Shown: piece after piece, positions 1-7,625 of the stretch | Layout: the number at the start of each line of letters is the position of its first letter | Position numbering within the stretch: position 1 is the stretch's first letter | Assembly (NCBI RefSeq): GCF_020405225.1 | Contig: NZ_CP084472.1 | Coordinates: 1,488,001-1,552,000, forward strand | Origin: Natrinema sp. DC36 | GTDB taxonomy: Archaea > Halobacteriota > Halobacteria > Halobacteriales > Natrialbaceae | Direction: 5' to 3' | Length of the DNA: 64,000 nucleotides | The notes under the pieces: generated by a model | What the model was told of the DNA's origin: nothing | Database searches by the model: none | Seen by the model: the letters and a program-made list of their open reading frames with translations, nothing else | Position numbers and translations under genes: made by a program

Positions 1-397
1 GCACGGCTTCGGCGGTAGAGCGCGCCTCACGTGGAGAATAATGCCGGACAGCCTGCATTCCCTGTCGGCCAGCGTTTCCCGTTGGCCGGGTGAAACGACG
101 GTGCTATGATACTTGTAGCTATCCGGGAATTACAGGAACTGAGAATCCTCTCGGAATCCGCCTCGATCCCGTTGGACCGTTTCATCGGTCCGAAAATTCG
201 GCACCGAGGCGGTAGTCCTCGTCTCGTGAATCGGGCGTGACGGTTGTGAAATCGACTGATTACACGCGCATTCCCCGCAACAACAACTAATTAGTTGGCT
301 AGAGAGTCCGACAGAATTGACAGTCATCGGAAATGGGTGGCGGGAAAGGCTACCGGAAACCAAACCCGTCTATACGTCTTCGTGGTGGACTTCGGTG
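1..397. other. Leading intergenic region, possible end of a truncated upstream gene
   Basis: No complete gene is visible here. One plus-strand frame is open from base 3 to a TAA at 39-41 and could be the last 12 codons of a gene that begins outside the window, but it is too short to identify. No tRNA T-loop signature or other recognisable RNA element was found. The region carries a perfect palindrome (described separately) about 100 bases before the first clear gene. Confidence 0.3.
284..297. promoter_or_regulatory. Perfect 14-bp AT-rich palindrome
   Basis: CAACTAATTAGTTG reads identically on both strands. It lies about 100 bp upstream of the HTH-10 regulator gene that starts at 398. A short perfect dyad in front of a regulator gene could be an operator, possibly autoregulatory, but no second copy was noticed in the window, so the role is inference. 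Confidence 0.3.
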
Positions 398-1096
398 ATG
401 ACCACAGTCGTCGAACTCGAGATTCCGGCTGCGCGACTCGGCTTCGCCCGGACGTTCGATCGAGTGTCGACGTTCGAGTTTCAGGTCGGCGGGATGATCG
501 GTGGCTCGTCGCCGCTCGTCTGGACGAACGGCCCGGACCGCGAGACGGTCAAGCAGGCGCTCGAGGCGGATCCGTCGGTCGAAGTGATCGCGAGCATCGC
601 CGACGACGCTGATGAGTCCTCGGCGGACGACGGAGTGACGGCCCGTCAGAACGATCGCTGGTTGTTCCGACTCGAATTCGGAGACGGCGTGAAACTGCTC
701 GAACAGATCGTCACCGAGACCGACGGCGCGATCCTGACGGCTCGAGGAGCGAACGGGCGTTGGATGCTGAAGTTGCTGTTCGACGATCGGGAGTCGGTGT
801 CGGCGTGTCACGAGTTGTTCGAGCAATACGAGTACCAGGCCGCCGTCACCCGAATCAGCGGTATCGACGATCTCGCGAGCGCGCAAACACCCCTGACCGA
901 AACGCAGTACGAGACGATCTGCAAGGCGCACGAACTCGGCTACTTCGACGTCCCGAGGGGGGTGACGCTCAAGGAGTTGGCCGCGGAACTCGACGTCTCA
1001 CACCAGGCGCTCTCCGAACGGCTCCGGCGGAGTCACGCCGCCCTCGTCAGCGCTGAACTGTCCGAGCGAACTGCACCGATGGAGATCGATCCCTGA
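398..1096 (+). CDS. HTH-10 (bacterio-opsin activator-like) transcriptional regulator
   Basis: Product of 232 residues. The C-terminal part (about residues 165-220) matches the haloarchaeal HTH-10 domain, with the typical run GYFDVPRGVTLKELAAELDV followed by SHQALSERLRR as recognition helix. The N-terminal part resembles the GAF/HTH-associated sensor half of Bat-like regulators, and its ligand is unknown. The ATG at 398 was chosen because the preceding in-frame residues from 317 have an un-haloarchaeal composition, while the family typically begins close to a strand like TTVVELEIPA. This is probably a DNA-binding regulator responding to a small ligand or stress; the target genes are not evident. 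It is monocistronic. Confidence 0.85.
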   Translation: MTTVVELEIPAARLGFARTFDRVSTFEFQVGGMIGGSSPLVWTNGPDRETVKQALEADPSVEVIASIADDADESSADDGVTARQNDRWLFRLEFGDGVKLLEQIVTETDGAILTARGANGRWMLKLLFDDRESVSACHELFEQYEYQAAVTRISGIDDLASAQTPLTETQYETICKAHELGYFDVPRGVTLKELAAELDVSHQALSERLRRSHAALVSAELSERTAPMEIDP

Positions 1097-1506
1097 TCGG
1101 TTCGCCCGTTGCTCGAGTACACGACTGCGGTGAATTCATCGCCCCACATTGATACTATTGTCTTTCTATCCAAATACCGGGGATATTTCTCATAATCTTC
1201 TTTTCCCGACCCGGATATCGGCGTATTTGTCCCAATAGATAGCTTTAATATTGGACAGTGAAACAATAGGGTGTCGGCGTGATGCCGACCGGCCGAAACA
1301 CCGAGAAGCGCTGTGACGCCGGTAAACCACCCGTGCTCAATCAAGACGCGCGGTCATTCGTGGCTGTGTGACCGCGCTGGTACCGGATCCGTGACGGGTC
1401 GTCTCACGACCCACACACCGTTTTCATCGCCGAACGACTGATCCTGCAGGTCAATGAGTGCGTAGTTTTATCTGTCGAACGATAATACTGTCAGTCGTGA
1501 ATTCGA
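1097..1506. other. Intergenic region with no recognised gene
   Basis: Some 410 bases of mixed composition with no convincing coding frame on either strand. A short hairpin (TCGGC, GTGAT loop, GCCGA) occurs near 1274-1288. A TATA-like run TTTTATC near 1467 lies about 35-40 bases before the GTG at 1507 and may drive that gene. The minus-strand frame at 1033-1344 overlaps the end of the upstream gene and was not accepted as coding. Confidence 0.4.
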
Positions 1507-2076
1507 GTGATCGAACGCAGCCAGGCGGATGCCGTCGGTGAATCACCGCACGTATCTGACACCATCGACAGTCCGGCTGATCTGTCACTCGACGATATTT
1601 ACCACCTCTTGCAGACGAAGCGCCGTCGGGACGTGCTCCGGTACCTCCACCACGAGGGCGGACGGGTCCGGTTACGAGACCTCGCCGAACAGGTCGCCGC
1701 CTGGGAGCAAGAGACAGCCATCGAGAACCTGAGTTCCAGCGAGCGACAGCGGGTCTATATTTCGCTGTATCAATCTCACTTGCCGAAACTCGACAATCAC
1801 GGGATCGTCACGTACGACAAAGACCGCGGTTGGGTTGAGCCGACGCCACTCGTGGCACGGCTGTATCCCTATCTCGAGCCCCCGCATCGGACCCCGTCAT
1901 CCGAACGGTGGCCGCGACGGTACGCGGCGACAATCGCCCTCTGTGGGCTACTTCTCGGGACCATCGCGGCGGGGATCGTTCCGGTTTCCGGACTCGTCGG
2001 TGCGGGACTCGTTCTCGTCGCGTTCGCCACCGTGACGGGTATACACGCGTGGTCGACCGGCGCGTTCCGTCGATAG
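1507..2076 (+). CDS. DUF7344-type winged-helix protein with two C-terminal membrane segments
   Basis: Product of 189 residues with a GTG start. Residues about 28-110 are the haloarchaeal DUF7344 type: LSLDDIYHLLQTKRRRDVLRYL, then a basic/acidic helix set ending in ISLYQSHLPKLDNHGIV, which is a wHTH-like fold. Two hydrophobic stretches follow (about 139-161 and 163-183), so the HTH is probably held at the membrane. Such proteins are plentiful in haloarchaea and their signals are unknown. Two relatives occur in this window (3622-4794 with a membrane part at the opposite end, and soluble 14891-15295). Function is inferred to be transcriptional regulation. Confidence 0.8.
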   Translation: MIERSQADAVGESPHVSDTIDSPADLSLDDIYHLLQTKRRRDVLRYLHHEGGRVRLRDLAEQVAAWEQETAIENLSSSERQRVYISLYQSHLPKLDNHGIVTYDKDRGWVEPTPLVARLYPYLEPPHRTPSSERWPRRYAATIALCGLLLGTIAAGIVPVSGLVGAGLVLVAFATVTGIHAWSTGAFRR

Positions 2077-2145
2077 CGTTTCGGCAGGTACGTTCCGACG
2101 ATACCGCTCCGGTGTTCTCCGAACGCGATGGTCGAGCGACGACCG

Positions 2146-2613
2146 TCAATCGGCGCGGGACGGCGCGATCGCGTTCGTTTCGCGGGACCGCTCGAGGAGC
2201 CGGTGGACGTGGAACGCGACCGAAAAGTCCTGCGGGCTGGGCAGCGCGCAGGCGAGCCAGCCGATGGCCGCGGCGGCGACGATCGGCGTGTCGCTCGTCA
2301 CGTAGCCGGCAGCGGCCAGTCCGAAGGCCGGGATCGCGAGGAGGGCGGGTGCGAGTGCGGCGAGGCGCAGTGCCCAGGGCGATTCGTTCCCGGTCGGCCG
2401 AGGATGGACAGCGGCCCACGGACGAGTCGTTACCAGCGCGACGATCCCGTCGGGACGGCCGGGGAAATAGGAGACGGAGTACTCGACGCGAGCGAGTCGA
2501 AGAACCGTCGCGTGTGCCCACTCGTGGGCCACCAGTCCGATCGCGACCGCGAGGGCGAGCGCACAGCCAGCAACCACCACGTTTGTGCCGATCATAGGAT
2601 GCGTGAGATGCAT
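2146..2613 (-). CDS. Small membrane metalloprotease-like protein (HExxH in first helix)
   Basis: About 155 residues, very hydrophobic, with a zinc-protease motif HEWAH at residues 30-34 inside the first predicted membrane helix. This is the placement seen in site-2-protease-like and DUF3267-type membrane metallopeptidases. A further pair of hydrophobic segments (AAVHPRP... and LRLAALAPALLAIPAFGLAA) and a conserved-looking PQDF follow; no clear distal NPxxDG motif was seen. Two start codons are close together (2613 and 2595), and the upstream in-frame extension is Arg-rich and unlikely to be translated. Probably an intramembrane peptidase, substrate unknown. Confidence 0.65.
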   Translation of the reverse strand: MHLTHPMIGTNVVVAGCALALAVAIGLVAHEWAHATVLRLARVEYSVSYFPGRPDGIVALVTTRPWAAVHPRPTGNESPWALRLAALAPALLAIPAFGLAAAGYVTSDTPIVAAAAIGWLACALPSPQDFSVAFHVHRLLERSRETNAIAPSRAD

Positions 2614-2810
2614 ACCATGGCTGGTGCCCCCGTAGCGGAGGCGTCTCACGCGTCCGAGTCGAGGCGCTACCGGTGGAAGGCCGTCCGGCTGTACCAGTTG
2701 CCGTCTTAAGGGTCGACCCGCCCTCAGACTAACTTGTCGTCCGGCGGTGGACCGTACGGTCGAAACCCGTTCGGCCAACAATTAAGTATCGCCCCGTGGT
2801 AACTAATCCC

Positions 2811-3542
2811 ATGAAGTCGACAGAAACGCTCGAGTTCGGCCACGCGGACCGCAAAGAGATATACGAGTACGTCGAGCGCCGCGGAGCGGTCGAGCCCGAA
2901 GAGACTCGAGATCAGCTGGGCCTCGATCCCGGCGGCTTCCGCCACCACGTCGCGATCCTCAAGCGAGACGGCCGAATCGACGAGGAAGACGGCACGCTCA
3001 GAGTCACGATCGACGCGGGCGCGGAAGAGGAGTACGTCTCCGAAGCGCTCGAGTTTCACATCCGGCCGGCGCGCCAGGAGGACCTGACGGGGATCGTCGG
3101 TGCGATCCGGCAGGTCGCCGAGGAGAAAACGTACATCGAAGCGGAGAGCGTCGCCGACGAGATCGACCACGAGAGCGCGCTGCTCCGACACAACGAACTC
3201 CAGTCCCGGATGTTCTTCGTCGCCACGGTCGACCAGGATGTCGTCGGCTGGGTCCACCTTCACGCCCCGGAGTTAGAGAAGTTGAGCCACACCGCCGAAC
3301 TCACCGTCGGCGTTCTCGAGGAGTACCGCGATCACGGCATCGGTTCGCATCTCCTTTCGCGCGGTCTCGAGTGGGCCGGCTCCAACGGCTACGAACGGGT
3401 CTACCAGAGCGTGCCGTCGACCAACGAGGAGGCGATCGCGTTCCTCGAGATGCACGACTGGGAGACCGAAGCGGTCCGCGAGGATCACTACAAACTCAAC
3501 GGCCACTACGTCGACGAGGTGATGATGGCCGTCGATCTGTAG
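2811..3542 (+). CDS. Winged-helix/GNAT fusion: N-acetyltransferase with N-terminal HTH
   Basis: 243 residues. Residues about 10-70 form an HTH-like segment (RKEIYEYVERRGAVEPEE, then a helix containing GGFRHHVAILKRDGRI). Residues about 85-243 are a GNAT acetyltransferase with the acetyl-CoA loop in VGVLEEYRDHGIGSHLLSRG and the C-terminal strand NEEAIAFLEMHDW. The arrangement suggests a transcription factor whose activity is linked to, or which delivers, acetyl transfer. The ATG at 2811 was preferred over a GTG 15 bases earlier because it follows directly on the intergenic sequence and gives a typical acidic start. It stands alone between divergent and co-directional neighbours. Confidence 0.85.
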   Translation: MKSTETLEFGHADRKEIYEYVERRGAVEPEETRDQLGLDPGGFRHHVAILKRDGRIDEEDGTLRVTIDAGAEEEYVSEALEFHIRPARQEDLTGIVGAIRQVAEEKTYIEAESVADEIDHESALLRHNELQSRMFFVATVDQDVVGWVHLHAPELEKLSHTAELTVGVLEEYRDHGIGSHLLSRGLEWAGSNGYERVYQSVPSTNEEAIAFLEMHDWETEAVREDHYKLNGHYVDEVMMAVDL

Positions 3543-3590
3543 CCACGGTCGCGTTCGATTCGGAAAACGTGTCGTTTTCTAACCAATCCA

Positions 3591-3600
3591 TTTTATATAA
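3591..3600 (+). promoter_or_regulatory. TATA-like box for the membrane HTH gene
   Basis: TTTTATATAA lies 22-31 bases before the ATG at 3622, the normal archaeal TATA-to-start spacing for a leaderless mRNA. No Shine-Dalgarno-like purine tract immediately precedes the ATG, which fits leaderless translation. Confidence 0.55.
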
Positions 3601-3621
3601 CCATCTCTGGAACGGAGAGGT

Positions 3622-4794
3622 ATGCGTTTTGCCACCCCCGCACAATGCGAGTGGGAGGGATGGGGGGAATCGACCGCCGTAATCGTCGCGATGGGGCTCG
3701 CGCTCGCGGTCGCCGGAATCGTTCAGACGCTCGAGACGCCGGTCTCGCAGCCGGTCGTCGCGTTCGAACTGTTCGTCTCGCTGCTCGTGCCGACCGGACT
3801 GGCCACCGGCGGCTACTGGCTGGCCAGTCGGAACGTCTCGCCGGACGTCCGCTGGCGAGCCGCGACCAGGGTCTCGATCGGGATCGTCGTCGCGTGCGCG
3901 CTCGGCGTCTGGCTGATCGGCTACGTCACGCTCGAGGGCGGAGCGATCCGGGATCCGCTGTCGCTGGTGACGGTCCTCGCTGCGGTCGGCGGTGCGACCG
4001 GCTTCGCCAGTGCCATCCAAGAACCGCTGCCAGACGAGTCCAGTTCGATGTGTGACTGTGCGGTCGACGGAGACACGGAGTCGGCACCGTCGCCAACCGC
4101 GGCCGCCGCCGATACGAAATCGACCGCCGAAGAATCGACAGCGGCCACTACCGAAACGACGGCACCGACAGACGAGCGGATTTCGGACGCGGTGGAATCT
4201 ACTGACGAGACAGCGACTTCTAGTGCGTCGACAGCCACCGATGCGTCGACAGCCGCCACTGCGTCGGCCGCCACCACTGCACCGTCAGCCAGCACTGCGT
4301 CGACAATAGCGGAGACGCCGTCACGTGCTGGCGTCTCCCCGGACGCCGACACCGCCGCTGGTCCCGGCGATCCGACACATTTTGTCGATTCGAGCGGGGA
4401 CCAAACGTCCGAAGAGTCCGACGCACCGCCACTGCCAGCGCGGGATCCGGGCGTCGATACCGTGGCAGCCGTCCCGTCGACGGCGGAAACGGTCCTCGAC
4501 GTACTCCAGAACGAGCGCGCTCGAGTCGCACTTGCCGTGCTCTATCACGAATGGAACGGCGAGACCCGGTCGGTCGACGACCTCGCTCGCGCGGTCGCTT
4601 CGCACACGGACGATTCCGTCGACGCCGTCGCAGCCGTGCTCCGACACGCTACCCTCCCGGAACTGGCGGCGATCCGAGCGATCGACTGGGACCCCCACAC
4701 GGATCTCGTCTCGGAATCCGACCACGCCGTCTTCGAAGAGGGGGTTCGCGAGGCGTCGATCCTCCTCGAGGCGTTCGAACCGGGAACGAGATAG
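3622..4794 (+). CDS. Membrane protein with long Ser/Thr/Ala linker and C-terminal DUF7344-like HTH
   Basis: 390 residues in three parts. Residues about 18-130 hold four hydrophobic segments. Residues about 135-290 are a low-complexity, Thr/Ser/Ala/Asp-rich linker that includes a Cys pair (MCDCAVD). Residues about 290-390 resemble a DUF7344 domain (AETVLDVLQNERARVALAVL, then DDLARAVASHTDDS and LRHATLPELAAIRAI). This is an inverted design compared with the protein at 1507-2076, where the HTH is N-terminal. It is likely a membrane-tethered regulator that could reach DNA through the flexible linker. The signal is unknown. Expression is probably leaderless from the TATA box just upstream. Confidence 0.75.
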   Translation: MRFATPAQCEWEGWGESTAVIVAMGLALAVAGIVQTLETPVSQPVVAFELFVSLLVPTGLATGGYWLASRNVSPDVRWRAATRVSIGIVVACALGVWLIGYVTLEGGAIRDPLSLVTVLAAVGGATGFASAIQEPLPDESSSMCDCAVDGDTESAPSPTAAAADTKSTAEESTAATTETTAPTDERISDAVESTDETATSSASTATDASTAATASAATTAPSASTASTIAETPSRAGVSPDADTAAGPGDPTHFVDSSGDQTSEESDAPPLPARDPGVDTVAAVPSTAETVLDVLQNERARVALAVLYHEWNGETRSVDDLARAVASHTDDSVDAVAAVLRHATLPELAAIRAIDWDPHTDLVSESDHAVFEEGVREASILLEAFEPGTR

Positions 4795-4973
4795 CCGGGA
4801 CCGCCCGCTATTCGGGTGGCGATGCGGGACGCCGGAACTGGGATCCGGAAATCCAGCCCCCGCGGGGAACGCCGGTCACCGCGGTGCCCGAAGCGGAGAC
4901 GGCCGACTCGTTCCCACCCGTCCGTAGTGACGGAATCGAAAGGTAGTTTTCCCGGACCCTGCTACGCTGAGCC

Positions 4974-6152
4974 ATGCTTTCGATCGCGCTTGCCGGAAAG
5001 CCCAACGCCGGCAAGTCCACGTTCTACACAGCGGCGACGATGGCGGAGGTCGACGTCGCCAACTATCCGTTCACCACGATCGACGCCAACCGCGGGGTGA
5101 GCTACGTCCGGACCGACTGTCCCTGCCTCGAGCGCGACGAGCGCTGTACCGCCGACAACTGCGAGGACGGCAAGCGCTACGTCCCGATCGAACTCCTGGA
5201 CGTGGCGGGGCTCGTCCCGGGCGCGCACGAGGGGAAGGGGCTGGGCAACCAGTTCCTCGACGAACTCACGAACGCGGACGTGATCGTCAACGTCGTCGAC
5301 GCCTCCGGCGGGACCAACGAAAAGGGCGAGCCCGTCGACATCGGCGACCACGATCCGCTCGAGGACATCGATTTCGTCGAGGAGGAGATGGACCTCTGGC
5401 TGGCCGGCATCATCGAGAACAACTGGGAGTCCGTCGAGCGCAAGTCCCGCTCGCCCGATTTCGACATCGACGACGTGCTGGCGGACATGCTCTCGGGCTT
5501 CGGCGCGTCGCCAAAACAGATCGCCATCGTCCTCCGCGATCTGGACTACCCCGACGACCCGATCCAGTGGGAGGACGAGCACCGCGAGGCGCTCGCGCGC
5601 GACGTCCGCCAGCGGACCAAACCGATCGTCGTCGCGGCGAACAAGATCGACGTCGCACCCGAGGAGAACGTCGAACGGTTGCTCGAGCTTGACAAACCGG
5701 TGATCCCCACCACCGCGGAGGGCGAACTCGCGCTCCGCCGGGCCGCCGACAACGGACTGATCGAGTACGATCCCGGCGACGAGACGATCGCGATCGGCGA
5801 CGACGTCAACGACGCCCAGCGCGAGGCGCTCGAGGGGCTCGCGGATACCATGGCCGAGTGGGACGGCACCGGCGTTCAGGCGGCGCTCGATTACGCGGTC
5901 TACGACCTGCTCGAGCACCTCACCGCCTACCCGGTCGAGGACGCCGCGAAGTGGTCCGACGGCAGCGGCAACGTCCTGCCGGACGCCTTCCTCCTGCCCG
6001 ACGGATCGACGCCGGTCGATCTGGCGTACACCGTTCACTCCGACATCGGCGACGGCTACCTGCACGCGGTGAACGCGAAGTCGAATCGAGAGATCAGCGA
6101 GGAGTACGAACTCGAGGAGGGCGACGTGATCAAGATCGTGAGCACCAACTGA
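4974..6152 (+). CDS. ychF: YchF/OLA1-type P-loop NTPase with TGS domain
   Basis: 392 residues, full length for the archaeal YchF family. The P-loop GKPNAGKST is at residues 9-16, followed by the switch region ANYPFTTIDANRG, DVAGLVPGAHEGKGLGNQF as the G3 region, and NKID near residue 222. The C-terminal TGS domain contains LPDGSTPVDLAYTVHSDIGD. YchF proteins bind ribosomes and nucleotides (often ATP in preference to GTP) and are linked to oxidative-stress and translation control. A short TATA-like AGTTTTCC lies about 25 bases before the ATG, so the gene is probably leaderless and monocistronic. Confidence 0.95.
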   Translation: MLSIALAGKPNAGKSTFYTAATMAEVDVANYPFTTIDANRGVSYVRTDCPCLERDERCTADNCEDGKRYVPIELLDVAGLVPGAHEGKGLGNQFLDELTNADVIVNVVDASGGTNEKGEPVDIGDHDPLEDIDFVEEEMDLWLAGIIENNWESVERKSRSPDFDIDDVLADMLSGFGASPKQIAIVLRDLDYPDDPIQWEDEHREALARDVRQRTKPIVVAANKIDVAPEENVERLLELDKPVIPTTAEGELALRRAADNGLIEYDPGDETIAIGDDVNDAQREALEGLADTMAEWDGTGVQAALDYAVYDLLEHLTAYPVEDAAKWSDGSGNVLPDAFLLPDGSTPVDLAYTVHSDIGDGYLHAVNAKSNREISEEYELEEGDVIKIVSTN

Positions 6153-6370
6153 AAACCGTATTTGTCGAACTATCTCCTCTCTGTAATACACTCGAGCGAT
6201 TGCTATCGGACCCATAGCGGCGCTGCACTCATTGACAACACGTGGATTCAGTTGCGCTACCCGATATCGGAGCAGGAATCGCAGTCGAAAACCGATAGCC
6301 TGCCGGCAGGAGTCTCACGACGGCTGTCGGGTAGAGATGAGTATTTGCTCACTGGCGACCTACACCGACC

Positions 6371-6619
6371 ATGACGCCCCGTTCAACCCGCGTTCCCGAC
6401 CCCCGTCGCGAGCGAACGACGGCTCAGTTGGCCGTCCTCACCGATCGACTCGAGGCGACGGAACGTCGCCAGCAGCAGTTACAGAACACGCTGGCCGGGC
6501 TCGCCCGGGAAGTCGGCGTCTCCGTCGGCTGTGTATGCGGGCACTGCGACGAGAGCCACACGCTCATCAAAGACGGCACGATGTACTGTCCGAGGTGTGG
6601 CTACCGGCGATCGGTGTAG
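6371..6619 (+). CDS. Small coiled-coil/zinc-ribbon protein
   Basis: 82 residues. Residues about 15-48 are a Gln/Arg/Leu-rich helix predicted to form a coiled coil (RLEATERRQQQLQNTLAGLA). The C-terminal part carries two Cys pairs, CVCGHC and CPRCG, with an intervening His/Asp-rich turn: a zinc-ribbon arrangement typical of tiny haloarchaeal zinc-finger proteins. Function is unknown. It may bind nucleic acid or a partner protein. It is convergent with the prenyltransferase gene downstream. Confidence 0.7.
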   Translation: MTPRSTRVPDPRRERTTAQLAVLTDRLEATERRQQQLQNTLAGLAREVGVSVGCVCGHCDESHTLIKDGTMYCPRCGYRRSV

Positions 6620-6655
6620 GCCGCCTCGAGTACCCGAACGTCGGACCGGGGTCGC

Positions 6656-7516
6656 TCACACCAGAGTACCGAGCGGATCGAACCGAACCGCGGCCACGAG
6701 GACCGCGAGGAAGACGTAGGAGCCGCGGATGAGGAGCATGGTCGCGAGTTCGGGGTCCGCCCGTCGCGCGACGATTGCGACGGCGGCGAACGCGAGCGCC
6801 GCGAGCAGCGACGTGAGGGGAAAGATGCGAACGAGGGCCAACGCGGCGACGGTCACGACCGCAGCGATCATCAGCCCGTAGGCGACGTCGTGGGCCCGGT
6901 CGGGACCGACGGCGACCGCGACGGTCCGTTTCTCGATCGACCGGTCGTACGCGTAGTCCTGCGTGTCGTCGATCACCTTGATCCCGGAGAGGAGCGTGAG
7001 GAAGACGACGGCGAAACCGAGCGGAATGAGCCCGATAGTCCCTGCCTGCACGTAGAACCCCCCGAGCACGGAGAGGGCGATACCCAGGGGGTAGCCGGTC
7101 GTCGCCGTCACCGGGTTCGTGTCGAGTTGCGGCGCGTGGTGGTAGGCGATCAGCCACGTTGGAACGACCAGCGCGACCGCGACCGGACCGACGAGAATTC
7201 CCAGGACCACGCAACACAGCACGAACACCGCCGTCGACAGCCCGAGTGCGATCCGACAGCCGCGTTCGGTCAACGGATGGTCGTCGTCCTCGCCGCGGAC
7301 GTGGAAATCGACGTAGCCGTCTTTCACGTGCGCCGTGTAGACCGCGGCGAACATCGCGACGACGTGAACCGCCGCGGTCAGCGGGTCGACGGTTCCGGCG
7401 AGGATCGCGCCGAACAGCGAGGCCGCGAGCGGCGGCGTCATGAAGACGGGATGAACCTGCGACCAGAGCGCTCGAGCGGTCGCGTCGACTCCGGTGGCGT
7501 CCCTCGCGAGGGCCAT
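6656..7516 (-). CDS. UbiA-family prenyltransferase (membrane)
   Basis: 286 residues with seven to nine hydrophobic helices. The Asp-rich motifs of UbiA enzymes are present: HVKDGYVDFHVRGEDDDHP near residue 65 and IDDTQDYAYDRSIEKRT near residue 185. These bind Mg and prenyl diphosphate. Haloarchaeal members make menaquinone, archaeol-type lipids or related isoprenoids; the substrate cannot be assigned from sequence alone. The ATG at 7516 was chosen, since upstream in-frame residues are Arg/Cys-rich and overlap the divergent gene's promoter. It diverges from the ThDP enzyme at 7626 across about 110 bases. Confidence 0.85.
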   Translation of the reverse strand: MALARDATGVDATARALWSQVHPVFMTPPLAASLFGAILAGTVDPLTAAVHVVAMFAAVYTAHVKDGYVDFHVRGEDDDHPLTERGCRIALGLSTAVFVLCCVVLGILVGPVAVALVVPTWLIAYHHAPQLDTNPVTATTGYPLGIALSVLGGFYVQAGTIGLIPLGFAVVFLTLLSGIKVIDDTQDYAYDRSIEKRTVAVAVGPDRAHDVAYGLMIAAVVTVAALALVRIFPLTSLLAALAFAAVAIVARRADPELATMLLIRGSYVFLAVLVAAVRFDPLGTLV

Positions 7517-7625
7517 ATGCGAGCGACAACGAACTGAAGTATAATACCCGGGCCGGGGCCGCACGAGCTGGAACCAACCCGCCGGAACACACAATTTGAT
7601 GTGAGATGGCGTGCCACGAGGGAGC

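Noticed and set aside
1-130. Leading segment considered as the 3' part of a structural RNA
   Set aside because: No T-loop sequence, conserved tRNA D-arm spacing, 7S or RNase P signatures could be identified.
1033-1344. Minus-strand ORF of about 100 codons after the first HTH-10 gene
   Set aside because: It overlaps the 3' end of the confidently called regulator and has no family features or acidic bias.
4962-6215. Long open frame (over 400 codons) on the minus strand across ychF
   Set aside because: It is the antisense shadow of a full-length conserved gene in GC-rich DNA. The product is valine/leucine/arginine-rich with no family motif.
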